Positions 8,400-17,830 of a stretch of 64,000 bases of DNA are shown here, one piece after another. How positions within the stretch are numbered: position 1 is the first letter of the stretch; every line of letters begins with the position of its first letter. The translations under genes and the position numbers were made by a program. The notes beneath the pieces were generated by a model, which saw only the letters and a program-made list of their open reading frames with translations, did no database searches and was not told where the DNA came from. The DNA comes from Chitinophaga sp. YR573 (GTDB lineage: Bacteria; Bacteroidota; Bacteroidia; Chitinophagales; Chitinophagaceae), in NCBI RefSeq assembly GCF_900110995.1, contig NZ_FOJF01000003.1, positions 434,001 to 498,000 of the forward strand, read 5' to 3'.

Positions 8400-8687
8400 T
8401 TATGGATGCGTATATAGTCGATATACAGGCTCTCCAACTGGTGGCACAGTTGGACCTCCGTCTGTATATCCTAACGCTACCAACGTTCCATTAGTGGGAT
8501 CTGTAGTAGCATCGCTGACAACTTCAGCATTAAATAATGTACTCCAGGCGATAAACTGGCCGGCAGGATTGTACCAGGCATAGTTTACGATTGTAGCGTG
8601 TTTTGGCTCCTGTTTAGGGGTAAATGAGCTGAACAGCAACAACATGGCAAATAATGGGAGAGTCATGAGGACTTTCAAATTTCTCAT
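8400..8687 (-). CDS. Small secreted protein, unknown function
   Basis: The 95-residue product has a basic N-terminus and a hydrophobic core (about 6-22, MTLPLFAMLLLFSSF) consistent with a signal peptide, without a lipobox cysteine. The mature part is short, acidic and Pro/Thr-rich near the end (GGPTVPPVGEP). No family is recognised. It is supported as a real gene by a full -33/-7 promoter just upstream on the same strand and a terminator just downstream. A plus-strand reading frame over the same bases is judged a shadow. Confidence 0.7.
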   Translation of the reverse strand: MRNLKVLMTLPLFAMLLLFSSFTPKQEPKHATIVNYAWYNPAGQFIAWSTLFNAEVVSDATTDPTNGTLVALGYTDGGPTVPPVGEPVYRLYTHP

Positions 8688-8709
8688 TTGAGGGTGTTTT
8701 AATGATTAA

Positions 8710-8743
8710 CAAAAATAGGGTTGTGTCATATTAAATATACAAA
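8710..8743 (-). promoter_or_regulatory. Promoter of the small secreted protein gene
   Basis: On the minus strand TTTG (8743-8740) is followed after 22 bases by TATTTTTG (8717-8710), an exact TAnnTTTG box. The box ends 22 bases before the start codon at 8687. This is one of the best promoter matches in the window. Confidence 0.65.
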
Positions 8744-8998
8744 GGAGATTTCAATGATCAAAAACTACTTTATGCCAAGTTACCTTGCATATAAAAACCA
8801 ACGTTTAAGGAAGCAGCCTGTATATTTAATTGTTCGGTACCGGTCCATTGAACAGAGGTTGGTGGGTTTTTAAATACAGTGTTTTATATCTGATTTTTAA
8901 AATATAGCGGGTATTTATACCTGTTTTTAGAGGAATGATTATGATTCCTGATTACTTGTATCTACATTGTAGCTCCTATAAAAACAACCCGGTTAATC
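8744..8998. other. Intergenic region without recognised gene
   Basis: Together with the promoter at 8710-8743 this makes a 311-base gap between divergent genes. It is AT-rich, has no convincing reading frame, hairpin or repeat, and presumably holds the promoter of the lipoprotein gene at 8999, for which no clear -7 box is seen. Confidence 0.6.
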
Positions 8999-9550
8999 AT
9001 GAAACAAACACTACTTATCCTTACATTATTATCCACCCTTATGGGCTGTAATCATCAACCTGTCCGTTCAGTTGTAGAAGATGATTGTAGTCAGGCTGAA
9101 GACAGCATTCCCCACGTACTTTGCCGGTTAACGACCGCCAGGCAGAACATCCGGACGTATCTGGATTTTTGCAGGAAGCATGGAGAGGGAGACTCTGTCA
9201 TTGAATCTTTTACCATTCGCGCAGTAGATTTATTAGGTGCTTTAGGCATGCCGGCATCATATGCAGATTCAGCTATATGCAAATACAAACATGTTAGAGT
9301 ATACATGGGATATCAGGCAAAGGCGGGCTTTAAATTATATATTGTTCCGGTAAGGAATGCCTGTTTAAAGGGAAAAGATCCTTCAAAATGGAATGGAGGA
9401 GAGGATCTTCTGCTGGATGAGAGAGGAGAACCCCAGGAAGTAAACACGGATTCAACTGCTATGCTGGTAGATAATACATTTGTGCTGGATTTAAATGCCC
9501 CTTGCCCGAATACCTGTCCAACAAACTCCCCATTAAAAATACAGGATTAA
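8999..9550 (+). CDS. Hypothetical lipoprotein
   Basis: The 183-residue product starts with a lipoprotein signal (LLSTLMGC, Cys17). The mature part contains six further cysteines, two of them close together near the end (CPNTC), which suggests disulfides in the periplasm. No family is recognised. It is followed after 2 bases by a membrane-protein gene, then a histidine kinase and response regulator, so it may be part of the sensing unit; the link is positional only. Confidence 0.7.
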   Translation: MKQTLLILTLLSTLMGCNHQPVRSVVEDDCSQAEDSIPHVLCRLTTARQNIRTYLDFCRKHGEGDSVIESFTIRAVDLLGALGMPASYADSAICKYKHVRVYMGYQAKAGFKLYIVPVRNACLKGKDPSKWNGGEDLLLDERGEPQEVNTDSTAMLVDNTFVLDLNAPCPNTCPTNSPLKIQD

Positions 9551-9552
9551 AC

Positions 9553-10206
9553 ATGATGAACTTTCCGGAAGCTACAATAGTGTTATCTCACGTACCTATT
9601 CTGTTGACGGTGGTGTATGCTGCCATCTGTTACAAACAATTGGGTAAGGAGCTAAAGGTATTCTCCTGGTTTATCTTTTTATCAGGCATTATCCAGTTTA
9701 CATCTTTAGGTTGCTGGTATGCCAGTAAAAATAACATGCCATTGCTGCATATATATGTAGCAACCGGATTTATCTGTTTAGCATGGTTTTATCAGACTTT
9801 GCTCAAGGGATTTATAAAATCAAAAATAATATGGTTAGTAGCCATATTATTTTTGATTTTTACGATTATAAATTCATTGTTTTTTCAGAGTATTTTTACA
9901 TTCAATTCAAATGCGTTAACAGTAGAATCTATTCTCATTATCATATTAGCCCTGTTCACGTATAGATTCTTTTTAAACGACATTGTGAAAGAGACCAGCA
10001 GGTATGATATTAAAAGCCTGAACTGGATCAATTCCGGGTTGTTTATTTATTATTCTTCCAGTATGCTGATTTTTTATTTCGGCTCTGTTATTACGTCAAC
10101 ATTTACGAGGAATCTCAATTTATATACCTGGGTATTTCATTCATTCTTTTCTATTGTTATGTACACCTGTTTTTTTATTGGCTTATGGAAACGATCAAAG
10201 ACCTGA
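9553..10206 (+). CDS. Integral membrane protein preceding a sensor kinase
   Basis: The ATG at 9553 is preferred over an in-frame start at 9502, which would overlap the lipoprotein gene by 49 bases. The 217-residue product is almost entirely hydrophobic, with about seven predicted membrane helices, and resembles 7TM sensor-type modules of Bacteroidota. It overlaps the following histidine kinase gene by 22 bases. Since that kinase has only one membrane helix and a very short periplasmic part, this protein may supply the input-sensing domain. No family name can be given with confidence. Confidence 0.7.
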   Translation: MMNFPEATIVLSHVPILLTVVYAAICYKQLGKELKVFSWFIFLSGIIQFTSLGCWYASKNNMPLLHIYVATGFICLAWFYQTLLKGFIKSKIIWLVAILFLIFTIINSLFFQSIFTFNSNALTVESILIIILALFTYRFFLNDIVKETSRYDIKSLNWINSGLFIYYSSSMLIFYFGSVITSTFTRNLNLYTWVFHSFFSIVMYTCFFIGLWKRSKT

Positions 10207-10970
10207 GTTTTTTAGATACATTGTTGCCATTGGCTGTTGTTATTTTTATCATAGGTATAGGCGTAGTATTTTTGAACCTGCATTTTCAAAGGAATCTTAC
10301 TGTCCAGAAACTTAAACAGGAAGCATTAAAAAACCTCTATCAAAATGATCTGCTACGTTCAAACATCCATGCCCAGGAGGAAGAACGTAAGCGAATAGCC
10401 CATGACCTGCATGATGAACTGGGAGCCGTTATTTCTATTATGCGTATGCACCTGATGGTACTGGAGCAACAAAGTACCGGCAACCTGCAGGATGGGTTAC
10501 TGAATGTACGTCAACTGGCAGAAACTGCTTTGGGAAGCATACGAAGTATCAGTCATCAGTTGATGCCACCGCAATTGGAATCGTTTGGACTGCTAACAAC
10601 GTTGGAATCGGTGATCAGTCAGATAAACCAGACGGATCAGATCATCATTGAACTTACTTATAGTGACGCATTGGAAGATCTGCCATGGATCGTGAACCTT
10701 GGTTTATTCCGGATAGTGATGGAACTGATCAATAATACGATAAAACATGCCAATGCAAAATCTGTAAAGATTGATTTTCTTCGTTATGGTCAACATCTTA
10801 CATGTCACTATAGTGATGATGGTGTTGGCCTTACTAAGGATAACATCAATAAAGGACTGGGACATAAAAGTATAGAAGGACGGGTTAATTCTCTTGGAGG
10901 GAAACTTGAATTTGGGAATGGGGAGACAAACGGATTTTATGCAATTATTGAACTAACAGTTAGTATATGA
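10185..10970 (+). CDS. Sensor histidine kinase, NarX/DegS-like (HisKA_3)
   Basis: The 261-residue kinase has one N-terminal membrane helix (about 12-33), a short coiled linker, a HisKA_3 dimerisation domain with EERKRIAHDLHDE (phospho-acceptor His76 of the LHD motif), and a C-terminal GHKL ATPase domain with an N-box (ELINNTIKHA, about 181-190) and a DDGVGL G-box. It has no HAMP, PAS or sizeable sensor domain. Overlaps with the preceding membrane protein (22 bases) and the following response regulator (4 bases) indicate a translationally coupled phosphorelay; the signal is unknown. Confidence 0.9.
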   Translation: METIKDLSFLDTLLPLAVVIFIIGIGVVFLNLHFQRNLTVQKLKQEALKNLYQNDLLRSNIHAQEEERKRIAHDLHDELGAVISIMRMHLMVLEQQSTGNLQDGLLNVRQLAETALGSIRSISHQLMPPQLESFGLLTTLESVISQINQTDQIIIELTYSDALEDLPWIVNLGLFRIVMELINNTIKHANAKSVKIDFLRYGQHLTCHYSDDGVGLTKDNINKGLGHKSIEGRVNSLGGKLEFGNGETNGFYAIIELTVSI

Positions 10971-11626
10971 TATACACAGGATTAGTAGAAGATCAGGTGC
11001 TTTTCAGAGAAGGGATGAAAGCTATCATTGGCACCTGGCAGGATATGGAAGTGGTATTTGAATCGGCAGATGGTTATTCTGTGCTGGATAAATTAAAGGA
11101 ATGCGCTGTTATTCCGGATGTGATGCTGGTGGATCTTTCATTGCCCCCTGATGGGAAAACAGAATACAGTGGCTTGCATGTAACCCGGGCATTGACCAGT
11201 GCTTTCCCTGACATGAAAATTCTTATTTTATCTGTTCACGAAGATGAGAATTTTATCAACCAGTTAATTGAATCTGGTGCACATGGATACCTGGTAAAAG
11301 ACAGTGACCCGCAGGAAGTGCAGGAAGCGATTATTGCTGTATACAATAAAGGGTCTTATATTAATGAGCGGACATTAAAGGCATTACAGCATAAGGTGGT
11401 TAAAAAAACAAAAAACAAATGGGGGGATGTACCCATTACCAGGAGAGAAGAAGAGATTTTACAGCTGGTGTGTAAGCAATATACCGCAGAGGAAATAGCG
11501 CAGGAACTTTTTATCAGTGTAAAAACGGTGAATGGTCACAGGAATAATTTATTACAGAAAACAGGTTCGCGTAATGTCACCGGTTTGGTGTTGTATGCCA
11601 TACGGAATAATATTGTGACCTTATAG
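10967..11626 (+). CDS. LuxR/NarL-type response regulator
   Basis: The 219-residue protein has an N-terminal receiver with acidic pair Glu8/Asp9, phospho-acceptor Asp56 (LVDLSLP) and the conserved Lys111 (YLVKDS), then a C-terminal GerE helix-turn-helix (about 152-210, TRREEEILQLV and SVKTVNGHRNNLLQKTG). It is the cognate partner of the kinase immediately upstream (4-base overlap). Targets are unknown; the upstream membrane protein and lipoprotein genes are the nearest candidates. Confidence 0.93.
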   Translation: MIYTGLVEDQVLFREGMKAIIGTWQDMEVVFESADGYSVLDKLKECAVIPDVMLVDLSLPPDGKTEYSGLHVTRALTSAFPDMKILILSVHEDENFINQLIESGAHGYLVKDSDPQEVQEAIIAVYNKGSYINERTLKALQHKVVKKTKNKWGDVPITRREEEILQLVCKQYTAEEIAQELFISVKTVNGHRNNLLQKTGSRNVTGLVLYAIRNNIVTL

Positions 11627-11770
11627 TGATTCAAACAATTTGCATACTATATCTGTTACTCAAACCGGTAAATTATAAAAGGGGTAGATGCCGCCAGGTG
11701 GAAAACTATTTATAAATAAAATTTACCAAAAACTCAATTTTATTGATATTTTCTTTAACTTTATTAAATA

Positions 11771-12058
11771 ATGAAGCAGTTAAAGAAATCGCTCCCGCAT
11801 GTTTGTCCCAGTTGCCAGTCGCCACTGAAAGTGACGTCCCTGTCATGCGATGCCTGTGAAACAGTGGTATCCGGTTCTTTTGAGCTGCCTTTACTGTCAA
11901 GGCTTTCAGGAGAGGAATTACAGTTTGTGCTGGACTTTGTGAAAAGCAGCGGAAGCCTTAAAGTGATGGCCCAGCAACTCGGGTTAAGTTATCCTACCGT
12001 ACGTAATCTGCTGGATGATATCATTCAGAAACTAGAGAATCTAAAATCAGAGAAATGA
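11771..12058 (+). CDS. DUF2089 family zinc-ribbon/HTH protein
   Basis: The 95-residue protein has an N-terminal four-cysteine zinc ribbon (CPSCQ at about 13-17 and CDACE at about 26-30) and a C-terminal helix-turn-helix-like region (about 45-90, MAQQLGLSYPTVRNLLDDII). This matches DUF2089, a presumed small transcriptional regulator. It overlaps by 4 bases with a membrane-protein gene, followed by a hydrolase gene, so it probably controls this three-gene unit. Confidence 0.87.
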   Translation: MKQLKKSLPHVCPSCQSPLKVTSLSCDACETVVSGSFELPLLSRLSGEELQFVLDFVKSSGSLKVMAQQLGLSYPTVRNLLDDIIQKLENLKSEK

Positions 12059-12603
12059 CAACCTGGTTCTTTAATCCGTTCACATATATTGCCGGCTTTA
12101 AATCGCTGGTAATAGGCTGGATAATCATACTTGTTACTGCCTGTATCGCTTATTACAGTCATACACATTTTGATGGCGCTATTGATGCACATTTACATGC
12201 AGGTAATAAGATGTATCCTGCCTGGCATTATGTAGCAGAACCATTTATAGACTGGAGCAGTTTAGTACTTGTGTTTTTTATCACCGGAAGAATATTCTCC
12301 ATTTCGACTGTACGTTTTATTGATATAGCAGGGACCTTTGCCTTTACCCGCTGGCCTTTTTTCTTTCTTGCGTTGATTAACTTTTTAGCACCGGAAACAA
12401 AAGATCTGTCCCACATATCACTACAGCTATTATTTTTTGCATTCGTCTCACTGGGCTTTTGTATATGGATGATAGCCCTGATGTACAACGCTTTTAGAGT
12501 ATCTGCCAATATCAAAGGCTCAAAATCTGTTTGGCTGTTTATTATATCATTGATCGTAGCAGAAATGATATCAAAAATTATCCTTCACTATACATTACAT
12601 TAA
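12055..12603 (+). CDS. Integral membrane protein, unknown function
   Basis: The 182-residue protein shows about five membrane helices (about 16-35, 60-78, 92-112, 122-145 and 156-176). No family can be named with certainty; the layout (a DUF2089 regulator in front, a DUF3887-type hydrolase behind) is a common Bacteroidota grouping. It overlaps the regulator by 4 bases and is 2 bases from the hydrolase, so all three are one operon. Confidence 0.72.
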   Translation: MTTWFFNPFTYIAGFKSLVIGWIIILVTACIAYYSHTHFDGAIDAHLHAGNKMYPAWHYVAEPFIDWSSLVLVFFITGRIFSISTVRFIDIAGTFAFTRWPFFFLALINFLAPETKDLSHISLQLLFFAFVSLGFCIWMIALMYNAFRVSANIKGSKSVWLFIISLIVAEMISKIILHYTLH

Positions 12604-12605
12604 CC

Positions 12606-13802
12606 ATGAAAAGAGTTTTGTTTGTTCTCGTCATGCTGTTCAACACAGTATGCGTATTCGCGCAGGCGGATTATCCGGCTGCTGTTGCTAAATTCCAGAG
12701 ATACTATAATCAGAAACAGGCCGACAGCCTTTTCAATATGTATGGCCCGAATATGAAAGCCGCATTACCGTTGGATAAAACAACGGCGATGATCAACCAG
12801 TTGAATAGTCAGGCAGGAGAGTTGAAAAGTGTAACACCACTCAGAAATGGGTATAAAGCCGTTTTTGATAAGGTTACTCTTAAGTTATCTATGCATCTGA
12901 ATAATGATAATCAGCTGGAAGGACTTCATTTTACGGGATATGAAGAAATGAAGGATAGTGATAATGTTGTGCTGAATGGTATTCATGGTACACTGATAGC
13001 TCCGCCGGGGAGTAAGAAAGTCGTATTGTTTATAGCAGGTTCCGGCCCTACAGACAGGAATGGCAACAGCAGTATGGGGCTCCGGACCAACTGCACTAAA
13101 ATGATGGCAGAAGCTTTGGAGAAAGCAGGTATTGCGAGTCTGCGTTACGATAAACGTAGTATAGGAGCTTCTGATGCCACACCTGAGAAAGATCTGCGAT
13201 TTGAAAATATGGTGGATGATGCAGTAGCATTGATTAAAATGCTGAAAGAGCGTTATGCAGAGGTATACGTTGCCGGCCATAGTGAAGGCTCATTGGTGGG
13301 TATGCTGGCTTCAAAGACAAATGTAGCCGGTTACATCTCTATAGCAGGGGCAGGAGAGTCTGCAGATATTCTGCTCAGAAAACAATTAGACCTTTCAATG
13401 CCAAATAGTGCCGCAAAAGCATCTTTGCTGATGGATAGTTTAAAGAAGGGATATAGCATACAGGAACCTTCCGGAGAGCTGAGTGTGATATTGCATCGTT
13501 CTATACAGCCTTATATGGTATCCTGGATGAAATATGATCCGCAACAGGAGATTAAAAAACTGAAAATCCCGGTACTGATTATACAGGGTACAACAGATTT
13601 ACAGGTGAGTACCCATGATGCGGAGTTACTGAAAAAAGCAAAACCTGATGCTACATTGCTGGAAATAGAGGGGATGAATCATATACTTAAGGAAGCTCCT
13701 GCTGAGAAGAACGAAAACTTCATTACTTATACTAAACCTGACTTACCACTGAAAGAAGAAGTGATGAAAGCGATCATCCCCTTTGTATTAGCTCAAAAGT
13801 GA
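12606..13802 (+). CDS. Secreted alpha/beta hydrolase with N-terminal DUF3887-like domain
   Basis: The ATG at 12606 gives a 398-residue product with a signal peptide (about 1-19, ending VFA-Q); an upstream start at 12531 would disrupt it. A small alpha+beta domain resembling DUF3887 (about 22-112) precedes an alpha/beta hydrolase domain with GSGPTDRNGNS (145-155), nucleophile elbow GHSEGS (Ser226), a TTDLQV acid region and GMNHILKEAP carrying the catalytic His. It is expected to be a periplasmic serine esterase or peptidase-like enzyme; the substrate is unknown. It ends its operon just before a strong terminator. Confidence 0.87.
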   Translation: MKRVLFVLVMLFNTVCVFAQADYPAAVAKFQRYYNQKQADSLFNMYGPNMKAALPLDKTTAMINQLNSQAGELKSVTPLRNGYKAVFDKVTLKLSMHLNNDNQLEGLHFTGYEEMKDSDNVVLNGIHGTLIAPPGSKKVVLFIAGSGPTDRNGNSSMGLRTNCTKMMAEALEKAGIASLRYDKRSIGASDATPEKDLRFENMVDDAVALIKMLKERYAEVYVAGHSEGSLVGMLASKTNVAGYISIAGAGESADILLRKQLDLSMPNSAAKASLLMDSLKKGYSIQEPSGELSVILHRSIQPYMVSWMKYDPQQEIKKLKIPVLIIQGTTDLQVSTHDAELLKKAKPDATLLEIEGMNHILKEAPAEKNENFITYTKPDLPLKEEVMKAIIPFVLAQK

Positions 13803-13850
13803 ACAGTCTAGTGTAACGAAACCGGACACTTCTATCAATTTAAATTATTT

Positions 13851-13877
13851 AATCACCTGTAAATCAGGTGATTTTTT
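13851..13877 (+). terminator. Intrinsic terminator after the hydrolase gene
   Basis: AATCACCTG (13851-13859) and CAGGTGATT (13865-13873) form a 9-base stem with a 5-base loop, running into six T residues. Confidence 0.92.
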
Positions 13878-13924
13878 ATTGGCATACTTTTCATTGAAAC
13901 AGCGGTAGTACAACCTATTCCCTT

Positions 13925-16312
13925 ATGATCAGAAGCTATTTCAGAATTGCCTGGCGCAATCTTATAAAAAGCAAAGGTTACTCTCTTATCAATATCGGTG
14001 GATTGGCAGCAGGTATGGCCGTGGCCATGCTCATTGGTTTATGGATATGGGATGAGCTGTCTTTTGAGAAATACAACAAAAACTACGACCATATTGCGCA
14101 GGTAATGCAGAATCAGAACTTCAATGGAGACATTGGTACCTGGGAAACAATGCCATATCCAATGGGAGATGCGCTCCGCAACGATTACGGCAGCTACTTT
14201 AAACATGTAGTGATGTCTTCCTGGAACGGGGGCTCCCTGCTGATTACCGGTGAAAAGAAGATTGTAAAGAACGGTACATTCATGGAGCCGGGGGCGCCGG
14301 AACTGATGGGCCTTACCATGCTGAGGGGAACCTATGGAGGTTTGAAAGACCCGGGGTCGGTGATGTTGTCCGAATCGCTGGCAAAGGAGTTATTCGGAGA
14401 AACTAATCCTGTAGGCAAAACCATCACATTTGATAAAAAGAATACAGAGATCGTTACCGGTGTTTATAAAGACCTGCCCCGTAATTCTGTCTTTAGTGGT
14501 ATATACTTCCTCAGAACATGGGCAGCGTATCTCAGTATTGAAACGTGGATAAAAACAAATGATAATCCCTGGGGTAATAATGCCTTCAGGGTATTTGTTC
14601 AGATAGCCGATAATGCGGATATGGCAAATGTTTCTGCAAAGATCAGTAGGGTAAAGCTGGACCATTTGCAGGCATTCGACAGGCGGTATAAGCCTGTGAT
14701 CTTCCTGCATCCTATGAGCAAATGGCATTTGTACGAACGGTTTAATAATGGGATTAACAGTGGTGGCCGTATACAGTTTGTGTGGTTGTTTGGTATTATA
14801 GGCGTGTTTGTATTGTTACTCGCCTGTATCAACTTCATGAACCTGAGTACAGCCCGTTCCGAGAAACGTGCCAAGGAAGTAGGCATCCGGAAGGCGATCG
14901 GTTCTTTACGCGGACAACTCATCGGGCAATTCTTCAGTGAATCCCTGCTGGTAGTAGCCCTGGGGTTTATATTGTCTCTTTTGCTGGTGCAGCTGGCATT
15001 ACCATTCTTCAACAGTGTAGCGGATAAGAAAATGTCTATCCTCTGGAATAGCCCTGTCTTCTGGCTGACAGGCATCGTTATAAGCCTGTTAACGGGCTTA
15101 ATTGCCGGAAGTTATCCGGCAATGTACCTTTCTTCTTTTCAGCCGGTAAAGGTCTTAAAAGGCACTTTTCGCGCAGGGCGTAATGCCGCGATACCTCGTA
15201 AGGTGTTAGTGGTGTTACAGTTTACGGTGTCCGTCACGCTGATTATCGGTACTATTACCGTTTTTCGTCAGATCCAGTTTGCCCGGAACAGACCTGTGGG
15301 TTATACCCGTGAAGGGCTACTTTCCCTGCAAATGGATGCTACTATTATTCATGATCATTTTGAAACGATAAAAGCGGATTTAAAAAGTACAGGCGCTGTG
15401 GTGGAAGCCGCGGAGGCCAGCAGTCCGGCGACCTCTGTATGGGGTACAAACGGAGGTTTTAGCTGGAAGGGGAAAGATCCATCTCTGGCAGTTGATTTCC
15501 CTAATACAGCGGTGTCTAGTGAGTATGGCAAAACAGTGGGATGGCAGTTTAAAGAAGGGCGTGATTTTTCTCCAGCCTTTTTGACGGATACCAATGCATT
15601 TGTTTTAAATGAAGCCGCCGTAAAATTTATAGGTCTGAAAGATCCGGTAGGAGAAACGATTATATGGGATGATAAACCATTTAAGATCATCGGGGTAATT
15701 AAGGATATGATTGTGGAGTCCCCTTATCAGCCTGTAAGGGCTTCGTTGTATCATTTAATCAATCAGCAGGATGTAAATATCATCAATATAAAGATAAACC
15801 CTGCTGCAGGCGTTCCTGAAGCCCTTGGTAAAATAGAAACGGTGTTTAAAAAGTATAACCCTGATATACCTTTTGATTACAGGTTTGTGGATGATGAATA
15901 TGCACGGAAATTCGGGAATGAGGAAAGGATCGGTAAACTGGCCAGCTTCTTTGCGATACTGGCGATCTTTATCAGTTGCCTGGGGCTGTTTGGTATGGCT
16001 TCCTTTATGGCAGAGCGCCGTACCAAGGAAATAGGTGTGCGCAAGGTGATGGGCGCATCTGTATTTAATCTCTGGCAGTTATTATCAAAGGATTTCGTGG
16101 TACTGGTATTTATCTCTTTGCTGATAGCCATGCCCATGGCGTGGTATTTTATGCACAGCTGGTTACAGAATTATCAGTACCGTTCCGAAATATCCTGGTG
16201 GATCTTTGTAGTAGCAGGAGCGGGCATCCTTATTATCACCTTACTGACCGTTAGTTTTCAGAGTATCAAAGCCGCGTTAATGAACCCGGTAAAAAGTTTA
16301 AGAGCAGAATAA
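13925..16312 (+). CDS. MacB/FtsX-type ABC transporter permease
   Basis: The 795-residue protein follows the long two-module layout common in Bacteroidota: an N-terminal helix (about 20-42) preceded by RIAWRNLIKSKGYSLIN, a periplasmic MacB_PCD domain (about 45-250), an FtsX core of three helices (about 285-410), a second helix and periplasmic domain (about 430-640), and a final FtsX core (about 670-790) with RRTKEIGVRKVMGAS. The family works by mechanotransmission with an MacB-type ATPase to move peptides, lipids or drugs. No ATPase gene is nearby, so it must borrow one encoded elsewhere. It is monocistronic with terminators on both sides. Confidence 0.9.
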   Translation: MIRSYFRIAWRNLIKSKGYSLINIGGLAAGMAVAMLIGLWIWDELSFEKYNKNYDHIAQVMQNQNFNGDIGTWETMPYPMGDALRNDYGSYFKHVVMSSWNGGSLLITGEKKIVKNGTFMEPGAPELMGLTMLRGTYGGLKDPGSVMLSESLAKELFGETNPVGKTITFDKKNTEIVTGVYKDLPRNSVFSGIYFLRTWAAYLSIETWIKTNDNPWGNNAFRVFVQIADNADMANVSAKISRVKLDHLQAFDRRYKPVIFLHPMSKWHLYERFNNGINSGGRIQFVWLFGIIGVFVLLLACINFMNLSTARSEKRAKEVGIRKAIGSLRGQLIGQFFSESLLVVALGFILSLLLVQLALPFFNSVADKKMSILWNSPVFWLTGIVISLLTGLIAGSYPAMYLSSFQPVKVLKGTFRAGRNAAIPRKVLVVLQFTVSVTLIIGTITVFRQIQFARNRPVGYTREGLLSLQMDATIIHDHFETIKADLKSTGAVVEAAEASSPATSVWGTNGGFSWKGKDPSLAVDFPNTAVSSEYGKTVGWQFKEGRDFSPAFLTDTNAFVLNEAAVKFIGLKDPVGETIIWDDKPFKIIGVIKDMIVESPYQPVRASLYHLINQQDVNIINIKINPAAGVPEALGKIETVFKKYNPDIPFDYRFVDDEYARKFGNEERIGKLASFFAILAIFISCLGLFGMASFMAERRTKEIGVRKVMGASVFNLWQLLSKDFVVLVFISLLIAMPMAWYFMHSWLQNYQYRSEISWWIFVVAGAGILIITLLTVSFQSIKAALMNPVKSLRAE

Positions 16313-16319
16313 GGGGAGT

Positions 16320-16356
16320 ATGATACATGAGGTATCATTAATACCTCATGTATCAT
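16320..16356. terminator. Perfect 16-base hairpin between convergent genes
   Basis: The arms at 16320-16335 and 16341-16356 are perfectly complementary (ATGATACATGAGGTAT) with a 5-base loop CATTA. They lie between the permease stop at 16312 and the porin stop at 16361, so the hairpin can end both transcripts. A long T-run is missing, so Rho-independent action is likely but not certain. Confidence 0.8.
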
Positions 16357-16360
16357 CTTA

Positions 16361-17665
16361 TTAAAAACGGACTATCAAATCCATAGCAGCCGAATACTGA
16401 TCTTTTTTAACGCCATTATCATAAGGAGTTACACCATCAGCGTAAGCACGTTCATATCTTACCTCCGGGCGTATTCTTATATAAGGATTAAAGAAGTGAA
16501 CAACTCCGATAGTGTGACTTGAATATGCAGTAGCAAAGCCGGTGCGGTTTCCTTTAGCATCATTTAAATAATCATTGCGGATAGATAGGTAGTCTGTCCC
16601 CGAAAGTTTTACCTGGAAGTAGTTAACAGCACCAAGGGCATTCGATAATCCGGGAATAGGGTTTCCAGCACCTACTCCTTTAAAGAATGGTTGTGGTGGT
16701 CCATCAATGACAGTTCCTCCTACAAGTGCATCTTTCTGCCAGATATAGTATACTTCTGTCATCATATGTATTGTGCTGTTAAACCGGTGCCCCCAGGTTG
16801 CAACAATCATCTGCAAATCATCATGATTGTTTTTGTACTTACCGGCACCTAATGAATTAATACCTGCGTAAATAGAGTTGTTGTTGTTCTTTGAAACCCA
16901 GCGGGCCATTAATAAACCGTTGATGCTTGCCGAGTTGCTCCATGGAGCAACATCATTTCCGGCATGCACGCCAATTTCCAGTTGCCAGTATGATCCAAGC
17001 TTAAAGGTTGCCTGTGCTCCGGTGAATGTATAAGGATCAACAGTAAACATTAATGAGTGTGAGTAGAGATAGTTATCTGTTGCCCATTGCGCCTCAATAT
17101 CAGCAGGAGAAATAAATCGGCCCACTTTTAAAATCATGCCGTCAGCTATCTTCGGAAAGTATATCAGTCCATATATTTCAGCGGGGTCAAACCCATATTT
17201 ATTATTATGCTTTAGTAACTGATCACTAAAATAACCTTTGGCTGTAGTGAAGCGGTAATCAGTACCAAAGATGGTAGTAAGCAGGAATCCTGCAGAAATG
17301 TGATCTGTTTGTACTGTATTGGGTTGCAGGTCAAATTTGAGACCAATCTGGTCGAGTACTACATTGTTAGGAATGAGATCATACGATGTTGGTGCATTGG
17401 ATGATTTTGACGAACTTATATTCACTCCGGGATCAATCCAACCATAAAACCTAAGTTTGGTTTTAGTTAATCCCAGGGCTTTTTGTAGCGGGTATATAGG
17501 CGCTGTGGCATCAATACCTATAAGAGGAGCCCCATCCCATTCACTGGTTGGAAATGGAGGAGATTCAAGTGGCGATGGCAGGGAACGTTTTACGGAATCT
17601 ACCTGAGAAAATGTATTCAATGTGACAGTAGTCAGCAAAATAAGAATGAATAAACGTTTTTTCAT
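16361..17665 (-). CDS. Outer-membrane beta-barrel porin (BBP2-like)
   Basis: The 434-residue protein has a signal peptide (about 1-20) and a body of alternating amphipathic strands, ending in an aromatic residue (LIVRF) as expected for BamA-dependent insertion. The RFYGWIDPGVN segment near the start and the overall layout match the BBP2-like outer-membrane proteins of Bacteroidota. It probably forms a general or substrate-specific pore. No transporter partners are adjacent and the substrate cannot be read from sequence. It is monocistronic. Confidence 0.78.
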   Translation of the reverse strand: MKKRLFILILLTTVTLNTFSQVDSVKRSLPSPLESPPFPTSEWDGAPLIGIDATAPIYPLQKALGLTKTKLRFYGWIDPGVNISSSKSSNAPTSYDLIPNNVVLDQIGLKFDLQPNTVQTDHISAGFLLTTIFGTDYRFTTAKGYFSDQLLKHNNKYGFDPAEIYGLIYFPKIADGMILKVGRFISPADIEAQWATDNYLYSHSLMFTVDPYTFTGAQATFKLGSYWQLEIGVHAGNDVAPWSNSASINGLLMARWVSKNNNNSIYAGINSLGAGKYKNNHDDLQMIVATWGHRFNSTIHMMTEVYYIWQKDALVGGTVIDGPPQPFFKGVGAGNPIPGLSNALGAVNYFQVKLSGTDYLSIRNDYLNDAKGNRTGFATAYSSHTIGVVHFFNPYIRIRPEVRYERAYADGVTPYDNGVKKDQYSAAMDLIVRF

Positions 17666-17830
17666 ACCACCCTTTATGCCATAGAAATGCCAGAATTAAG
17701 AGCGGGTCGTAATTGTGTCAAAACCAATATATTAATAACTATGCTTAGATAATTATTGAGCGTTGGCCATATCAAAATGAGAGGGTGAATTATCATTTTG
17801 GTATGTTCTCAGAAAAAAAAGATACCCTTC

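Noticed and set aside
8299..8583. 94-codon plus-strand frame.
   Set aside because: It overlaps the end of a real gene, the terminator, and most of a promoter-bearing minus-strand secreted-protein gene.
13925..16312. A complete ABC transporter around the permease.
   Set aside because: No ATP-binding protein or periplasmic adaptor gene lies on either side.
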